Source of the DNA: Octadecabacter sp.
GTDB taxonomy: Bacteria > Pseudomonadota > Alphaproteobacteria > Rhodobacterales > Rhodobacteraceae
Length of the DNA stretch: 10,353 bases
NCBI GenBank assembly: GCA_018500065.2
Contig: JAHBAO020000249.1
Span: 1-10,353 of the forward strand
Direction: 5' to 3'
The notes under the pieces were generated by a model, which saw only the letters and a list, made by a program, of their open reading frames with translations, did no database searches and was not told the origin of the DNA. A program made the translations under genes and the position numbers. Position 1 is the stretch's first letter, and every line of letters starts with the position of its first letter. This document shows positions 6,289-10,353 of this stretch, piece after piece.

Positions 6289-8247
6289 ATGGCCGCCAAA
6301 GACACCAACGAGCAGCGCGACGACTCGGACCATTCCTTGGACATGAGCCAAGCCGCCGTCAAAAAGATGATTGCTGAAGCGCGTGAACGCGGCACGATCA
6401 CCTATGACCAGCTGAACGCCGTGTTGCCGCCTGACCAAGTGTCTAGCGACCAGATCGAAGACGTGATGAGCATGCTCAACGAGATGGGCATTCAGGTGAC
6501 GGAAGAAGAAGAATCCGAAGAAGTCGACGACGGCACGTCCAAAGAAGTCGCGACGATTTCTGGCCGTGACGTTGTGCTTGGCGGCGCGGAAGCTGAAAAG
6601 CTGGACCGCACCGATGACCCTGTGCGCATGTACCTGCGCGAGATGGGTTCGGTTGAATTGCTGTCGCGTGAAGGCGAAATCGCGATTGCCAAACGCATCG
6701 AGGCGGGCCGCAACACGATGATCCTTGGGCTGTGCGAAAGCCCGCTGACTTTCCAAGCGATCACGATCTGGCGCGACGAATTGTTGTCCGAAGACATTTT
6801 GCTACGCGACGTGATCGACCTTGAGACCACGTTCGGGGATCAACTGGCCGAAGAAACCGAAGAGGCGGCCGTTGTGACCGCTGCAAACCAAGATGACAAA
6901 GAAGAAAAGCAAGAACTTGATGCCGATGGCAATCCCATTGCCAAGGACGACGACGATGATGAGGACGAGGCTGCGAACCTGTCCCTTGCGGCGATGGAAG
7001 CCCAGCTGAAGCCGCAGGTTTTGGAAACCCTTGCCGTAATCGCCAAGGGCTTTAGCAAGCTGTCTGACATGCAAGACGCGCGGATGTCTGCGACGTTGAA
7101 CGAAGACGACAGTTTCTCTGGGAAAGAAGAAAAGAAGTACCAGAAGCTGCGCTCAGAAGTCGTTGAAATGGTGAACTCGCTTCATCTGCACAACAACCGT
7201 ATCGAAGCCCTGATTGACCAGCTTTACGGCATCAACCGCCGCATCATGCAGATCGACTCCAACATGGTGAAGCTGGCTGACCAAGCCCGCATCAACCGCC
7301 GTGAGTTCGTTGACGCCTATAAAGGCCGTGAGCTAGACCCGACGTGGCTTGAAGAAATGGGCGAGAAGGCTGGTCGTGGTTGGCAGGCGCTGATCGAACG
7401 TTCCACCGATAAAATCGAAGAACTGCGCGCTGAAATGGCGCAAGTTGGTCAATACGTTGGCGTTGATATTCCTGAATTCCGCCGCATCGTGCAGCAGGTT
7501 CAGAAGGGCGAAAAAGAAGCGCGTCAGGCCAAGAAAGAAATGGTCGAAGCGAACCTTCGTTTGGTTATTTCGATTGCCAAAAAATATACGAACCGTGGCC
7601 TGCAATTCCTTGATCTTATTCAAGAAGGTAACATCGGCCTGATGAAGGCCGTTGATAAATTTGAATACCGCCGCGGCTATAAATTCTCCACCTATGCCAC
7701 ATGGTGGATCCGTCAGGCGATCACGCGGTCGATTGCTGACCAAGCCCGCACGATCCGTATTCCAGTGCACATGATTGAAACGATCAACAAGCTGGTGCGG
7801 ACCGGTCGTCAGATGTTGCACGAAATTGGCCGCGAACCTACGCCAGAAGAATTGGCCGCCAAGTTGCAGATGCCGCTTGAGAAGGTTCGCAAGGTCATGA
7901 AGATCGCCAAAGAGCCGATCTCTCTTGAGACACCGATCGGTGACGAGGAAGACAGTCAACTCGGTGATTTCATTGAAGATAAGAACGCGGTTTTGCCGCT
8001 GGATTCCGCAATTCAGGAGAACCTGAAAGAAACCACGACACGGGTTCTGGCGTCGCTTACGCCGCGCGAAGAACGTGTGCTGCGGATGCGCTTTGGCATC
8101 GGTATGAACACCGACCACACGCTTGAAGAAGTGGGCCAGCAGTTCAGCGTGACGCGCGAACGTATTCGTCAGATTGAAGCGAAGGCGTTGCGCAAGCTTA
8201 AGCACCCAAGCCGCTCACGCCGTCTGCGGTCGTTTCTCGACCAGTAA
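6289..8247 (+). CDS. rpoD: RNA polymerase primary sigma factor RpoD (sigma-70)
   Basis: Housekeeping sigma factor that directs RNA polymerase to -35/-10 promoters. The 652 residues show every sigma-70 region in order: region 1.1 (about 18-72), region 1.2 with DDPVRMYLREMGSVELLSRE (109-128), a long non-conserved region (about 145-390) with the acidic run DDDDDEDEA, region 2 with EANLRLVISIAKKYTNRGLQ (420-439) and YKFSTYATWWIRQAITRSIA (464-483), region 3 (about 500-575), and region 4 with TPREERVLRMRFGIG (591-605) and the -35-binding helix-turn-helix HTLEEVGQQFSVTRERIRQI (610-629). The ATG at 6289 is chosen over an in-frame TTG at 6184 because AAAGGGA (6274-6280) sits 8 bases before it and MAAKDTNEQ is the usual Roseobacter start. 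It follows dnaG by 137 bases. yjbQ starts 39 bases after its stop. Confidence 0.99.
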   Translation: MAAKDTNEQRDDSDHSLDMSQAAVKKMIAEARERGTITYDQLNAVLPPDQVSSDQIEDVMSMLNEMGIQVTEEEESEEVDDGTSKEVATISGRDVVLGGAEAEKLDRTDDPVRMYLREMGSVELLSREGEIAIAKRIEAGRNTMILGLCESPLTFQAITIWRDELLSEDILLRDVIDLETTFGDQLAEETEEAAVVTAANQDDKEEKQELDADGNPIAKDDDDDEDEAANLSLAAMEAQLKPQVLETLAVIAKGFSKLSDMQDARMSATLNEDDSFSGKEEKKYQKLRSEVVEMVNSLHLHNNRIEALIDQLYGINRRIMQIDSNMVKLADQARINRREFVDAYKGRELDPTWLEEMGEKAGRGWQALIERSTDKIEELRAEMAQVGQYVGVDIPEFRRIVQQVQKGEKEARQAKKEMVEANLRLVISIAKKYTNRGLQFLDLIQEGNIGLMKAVDKFEYRRGYKFSTYATWWIRQAITRSIADQARTIRIPVHMIETINKLVRTGRQMLHEIGREPTPEELAAKLQMPLEKVRKVMKIAKEPISLETPIGDEEDSQLGDFIEDKNAVLPLDSAIQENLKETTTRVLASLTPREERVLRMRFGIGMNTDHTLEEVGQQFSVTRERIRQIEAKALRKLKHPSRSRRLRSFLDQ

Positions 8248-8257
8248 GCGCTTGCGC

Positions 8258-8294
8258 AATTCCCATAGGGCGAGGACACTTGCCCTATGGAATT
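8258..8294 (+). promoter_or_regulatory. Hairpin enclosing the yjbQ ribosome-binding site and start codon
   Basis: AATTCCCATAGGGC (8258-8271) pairs with GCCCTATGGAATT (8282-8294): 13 pairs with one bulged C in the left arm, the inner 9 perfect. The 10-base loop (8272-8281) contains GAGGA, the ribosome-binding site of yjbQ, and its ATG (8287-8289) lies inside the right arm. A small palindrome GCGCTTGCGC (8248-8257) directly precedes it, right after the rpoD stop. The structure could limit yjbQ translation on read-through transcripts, or mark the 3' end of the rpoD message; it lacks a T-run. Confidence 0.6.
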
Positions 8295-8685
8295 TAACAT
8301 TCAAACCAATGGCCCCGGGCTGTACGAATTCACGGGGGACGTGGCCGAAACGGTTGCGGGCACTGGTGTGCTTACATTGTTTGTGCAGCACACGTCCTGT
8401 TCGCTGCTGATCCAAGAAAATGCGGATGCCGAGGTCAAATCTGACCTGACCGCGTTCTTTGATCGTCTGGTGCCAAATGCAAACCATCCGTCCATGTCCT
8501 ATCTGCGCCATACCTATGAGGGGCCGGATGATATGCCAGCCCATATCAAGGCGTCGATGCTGCCAACCAGTTTGCAAATTCCTGTGATTGATGGGGCTTT
8601 ACAGCTTGGAACATGGCAAGGAATTTACATTTTCGAACATAGAACCGTGCCGCACACGCGGCGCGTTATAGGGATGATGAGATGA
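8287..8685 (+). CDS. yjbQ: YjbQ/UPF0047-family protein (secondary thiamine-phosphate synthase type)
   Basis: Small cytoplasmic protein of the UPF0047 family. E. coli YjbQ has a weak thiamine-phosphate synthase activity that can replace ThiE under some conditions, but its main role is unknown. The 132 residues fit the family (about 135-140). Conserved pieces are all visible: VQHTSCSLLIQENAD (33-47, with H35 and E44-N45), HTYEGPDDMPAHIKASM (75-91, with D81, D82 and H86), GTWQGIYIFEHR (108-119) and RRVIGMM near the end. The start is forced: the frame is blocked by a TAG at 8266-8268, and GAGGA (8272-8276) sits 10 bases before the ATG. Both lie in a hairpin. The next gene overlaps its stop by ATGA, so translation of the two is probably coupled. 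It has no room for its own strong promoter after rpoD. Confidence 0.95.
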   Translation: MEFNIQTNGPGLYEFTGDVAETVAGTGVLTLFVQHTSCSLLIQENADAEVKSDLTAFFDRLVPNANHPSMSYLRHTYEGPDDMPAHIKASMLPTSLQIPVIDGALQLGTWQGIYIFEHRTVPHTRRVIGMMR

Positions 8686-10223
8686 GTGTTTCAGCTGCAC
8701 AAACAACGGCGATCAACTGGGTTGAAACTGCACGCGATGGCCTATCGACAGACTGCGCGCACATCTTTTCTTATGGTGAACCCGCATGGCGCGAGTATCG
8801 TTCGGCCGCTTGGTATGTTGAAAGGTTGCGGGCTGAAGGGTTTAGCGTCGAAGAGGGCAGCGGCGGCATGCCGACAGCGTTTTGCGCCGAGTGGTCGAAC
8901 GGGGCGGGGCCTGTTGTTGGCATGTATGCGGAATACGATGCTGTGCCCGGGAATTGCCAAGCCGCTGGAACCAACGAAGCGCCACGCGAGGGGCTTAGCC
9001 CCCATGCCGCTGGCCATACGGACCCGCATTCTGCATTAGGTATCAGTGGCTTGGGTGGATTGCTTGCAACCAAGGCCGCGATGGAGAAGCATGGCATTAA
9101 GGGTGGGCTGCGCTTTACCGGTGAGCCTGCTGAAAAGGTGCGCGGGTCAAAACCCATCCATGCGGCCAAGGGCTACTATGATGGTTTGTCGGGCATGCTG
9201 TCGTTCCATCCGTTCTACATGCTGCCCATGTGCAATACCGTGCGTTGGGACACCCACTGCGGCGCTGCTTATTCGATGATTTATCGGTTTATCTGCGATG
9301 CGCCGCATTTGTTCGGGGCCAAAGATGGCGCGCCGATCCCGCAAAGCCACAGCGATATTCGTGCACCCGGCGCGAACGACGCGCTGGTGATGATGTATTC
9401 GCAGGCCCGTATGCTGCGCGATACGATGCTGCCCCATGTCGGCGGTTGGTCGATTTCTGAAAGCATCATCAGCACGGGGCAAGCCACGGCCGACAACCTG
9501 CCTGCGGGCCTTGCGGAGCTGCAATATATGATGCGCGTCCCAACAGTTGAGATGGCCGAAAATGTGTCTGCGCGGCTTGATGCTTTGGCAGAAAGTGTTG
9601 CTGCGCAAACGGGGTGTCGGGTTGAGCGGCATTGGGTTTGTAAATCGCGACCCGGTTTGGCGAACCACGCGATGGCGAGCATGGTCTGGGAGCAAATTCA
9701 ACATGTTGGCGCGCCGGTTTGGGGTGCGGACGCGAAAAAACTGATGCGGCAGGTGCAGGAAAACTGTGGCGTGGCGCCAGATGAAGACCCCATATTACCC
9801 GCCTGTGAAACGCTGATCTCACCGCAAGATGCAGAGGCCATTTTGCGCGAAAGCCTACCGCCCAACCAGCGCAATTCAACGTCAGATGATTACACCGACA
9901 TGACCTGGCATGCGCCGACGGCGCGGTTTTATATCGCGCGGCCCGCACTGAAAGGTGGACCATATCCTGCGTGGGCGATGAACGCGCTTGGTGGAATGGC
10001 GCAAACGATTGATCCGATGGTGCAGGTGGCGGCGAAGGTTCTCGCGTGTTCTGCGTTGCGGCTGCTTGAGGATGAAACGGTGCGCAAGGGCGCGCAGACC
10101 GAATTCACCCGCCGCAAAGCCGAGCAAGACATCGCGCCGCTGTGCGATTATCCGTCGCCACATGGGTTTAAGTGGCCCGAGTATGTTGAAACAGTCAGGG
10201 GCCGCGGATGGCACATTCCCTAA
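8682..10223 (+). CDS. M20-family amidohydrolase, AbgB-like
   Basis: Metal-dependent amidase/peptidase of the M20 family, most like AbgB (p-aminobenzoyl-glutamate hydrolase subunit), so it probably cleaves an amide or N-acyl amino acid in the cytoplasm; no signal peptide is seen. It is 513 residues, against about 480 for AbgB. The catalytic domain (about 1-190 and 385-513) holds MYAEYDAVPG (81-90, the D of the metal site), PHAAGHTDPHSALG (107-120, H112 and H116), FTGEPAEK (145-152, E151 the likely catalytic base) and SFHP (174-177, H176). A lid/dimer domain lies near 190-310. The later block STSDDYTDMTWHAPTARFYI (399-418) corresponds to STDVGDVSW...PT in AbgB. Two canonical ligand positions differ: the Cys of HACGH is A110, and the second Glu of the EE pair is K152. 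The gene overlaps yjbQ by ATGA and is itself overlapped by a small gene at its end. No abgA or abgT partner is in view. Confidence 0.9.
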   Translation: MSVSAAQTTAINWVETARDGLSTDCAHIFSYGEPAWREYRSAAWYVERLRAEGFSVEEGSGGMPTAFCAEWSNGAGPVVGMYAEYDAVPGNCQAAGTNEAPREGLSPHAAGHTDPHSALGISGLGGLLATKAAMEKHGIKGGLRFTGEPAEKVRGSKPIHAAKGYYDGLSGMLSFHPFYMLPMCNTVRWDTHCGAAYSMIYRFICDAPHLFGAKDGAPIPQSHSDIRAPGANDALVMMYSQARMLRDTMLPHVGGWSISESIISTGQATADNLPAGLAELQYMMRVPTVEMAENVSARLDALAESVAAQTGCRVERHWVCKSRPGLANHAMASMVWEQIQHVGAPVWGADAKKLMRQVQENCGVAPDEDPILPACETLISPQDAEAILRESLPPNQRNSTSDDYTDMTWHAPTARFYIARPALKGGPYPAWAMNALGGMAQTIDPMVQVAAKVLACSALRLLEDETVRKGAQTEFTRRKAEQDIAPLCDYPSPHGFKWPEYVETVRGRGWHIP

Positions 10224-10353
10224 AGGTTGCGGCTGCGGTGTGCCTTTTGGCAGGCACCGCGCAGGGGGGGCTGCCTCACAGGTGAGGTATCCTTCCTGAT
10301 CTGCCGGATACAGGCGAGTGATAAATCTCTAAGCGTTTGTTTCGATGATCAAA
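10208..10353 (+). CDS. Small exported protein, partial, with an apparent frameshift in a G7 run
   Basis: From the ATG at 10208 the sequence reads MAHSLKVAAAVCLLAGTAQG, a convincing signal peptide: short basic start, hydrophobic core, small residues before a cleavage site near residue 19. AGGGG (10197-10201) lies 6 bases upstream. The frame then stops at 10283-10285. However, the +1 frame from 10269 is open to the window edge and reads CLTGEVSFLICRIQASDKSL then SVCFDDQ, which looks like a real secreted-domain start with spaced cysteines. The two frames meet in a run of seven G (10264-10270); with six G the protein would be continuous. The gene overlaps the M20 stop by 16 bases. It resembles short cysteine-containing hypothetical proteins of Rhodobacteraceae, from memory only. 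It could be a sequencing or assembly error, a real broken gene, or a slippage-controlled gene. Confidence 0.6.

Noticed and set aside
7333..8205. Long open frame of 290 codons antisense to rpoD
   Set aside because: It mirrors the codon pattern of rpoD, has no recognisable domain, and rpoD is certain on the other strand.
10235..10260. Hairpin GCGGTGTGCC / GGCAGGCACCGC after the M20 stop as a terminator
   Set aside because: It has a two-base bulge, no T-run, and lies within the signal-peptide codons of the next gene, where G+C-rich repeats are expected.
10227..10353. TTG at 10227 as the true start of the small right-edge gene, avoiding a frameshift
   Set aside because: The resulting N-terminus (LRLRCAFWQAPRRGG) is not a signal peptide and has no ribosome-binding site, while the ATG frame gives both.

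Overview
The window looks like ordinary chromosomal sequence from an alphaproteobacterium, most likely a marine Rhodobacteraceae (Roseobacter-group) member. The reasons are the moderately high G+C, the DnaG N-terminus (MSLPPGFLDELRTR), the RpoD start (MAAKDTNEQ), the dnaG-rpoD order without rpsU, and GANTC sites of the kind methylated by CcrM. No tRNA, rRNA, insertion sequence, phage gene or CRISPR array was seen, and no stretch over 300 bases lacks a gene.

Layout. The left edge (1-1618, minus strand) carries most of an SLC13-type transporter with two RCK_C domains in its central loop; its C-terminus lies outside the window. A 183-base gap with two short palindromes separates it from yebC (1802-2557, plus). 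After yebC come two overlapping, mutually exclusive hairpins, then a LysE/ArgO-type amino-acid exporter that starts at TTG (2624-3229) and a DMT/EamA permease (3247-4143). Next is the conserved core: dnaG primase (4196-6151) and rpoD, the primary sigma factor (6289-8247). The 137 bases between them hold a strong hairpin and four GANTC sites within 50 bases. Downstream is a tight group: yjbQ (8287-8685), whose start codon lies in a hairpin stem, and an M20/AbgB-like amidohydrolase (8682-10223) that overlaps yjbQ by ATGA.

At the right edge, from 10208, is the beginning of a small exported protein that overlaps the end of the M20 gene. It has a good ribosome-binding site and a clear signal peptide, but the frame breaks at a run of seven G. 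One base fewer would give a continuous protein to the window edge.

How the genes relate. dnaG and rpoD form the usual macromolecular-synthesis pair (replication priming and transcription initiation), and YebC is a translation factor. The three transporters are probably independent. yjbQ, the M20 gene and the small secreted-protein gene are packed with overlaps and probably read as one unit, perhaps partly by read-through from rpoD. I found no obviously new multi-gene system. The most interesting points are the RNA-level structures at gene starts, the frameshift in the small secreted gene, and the altered metal-site motifs of the M20 protein.
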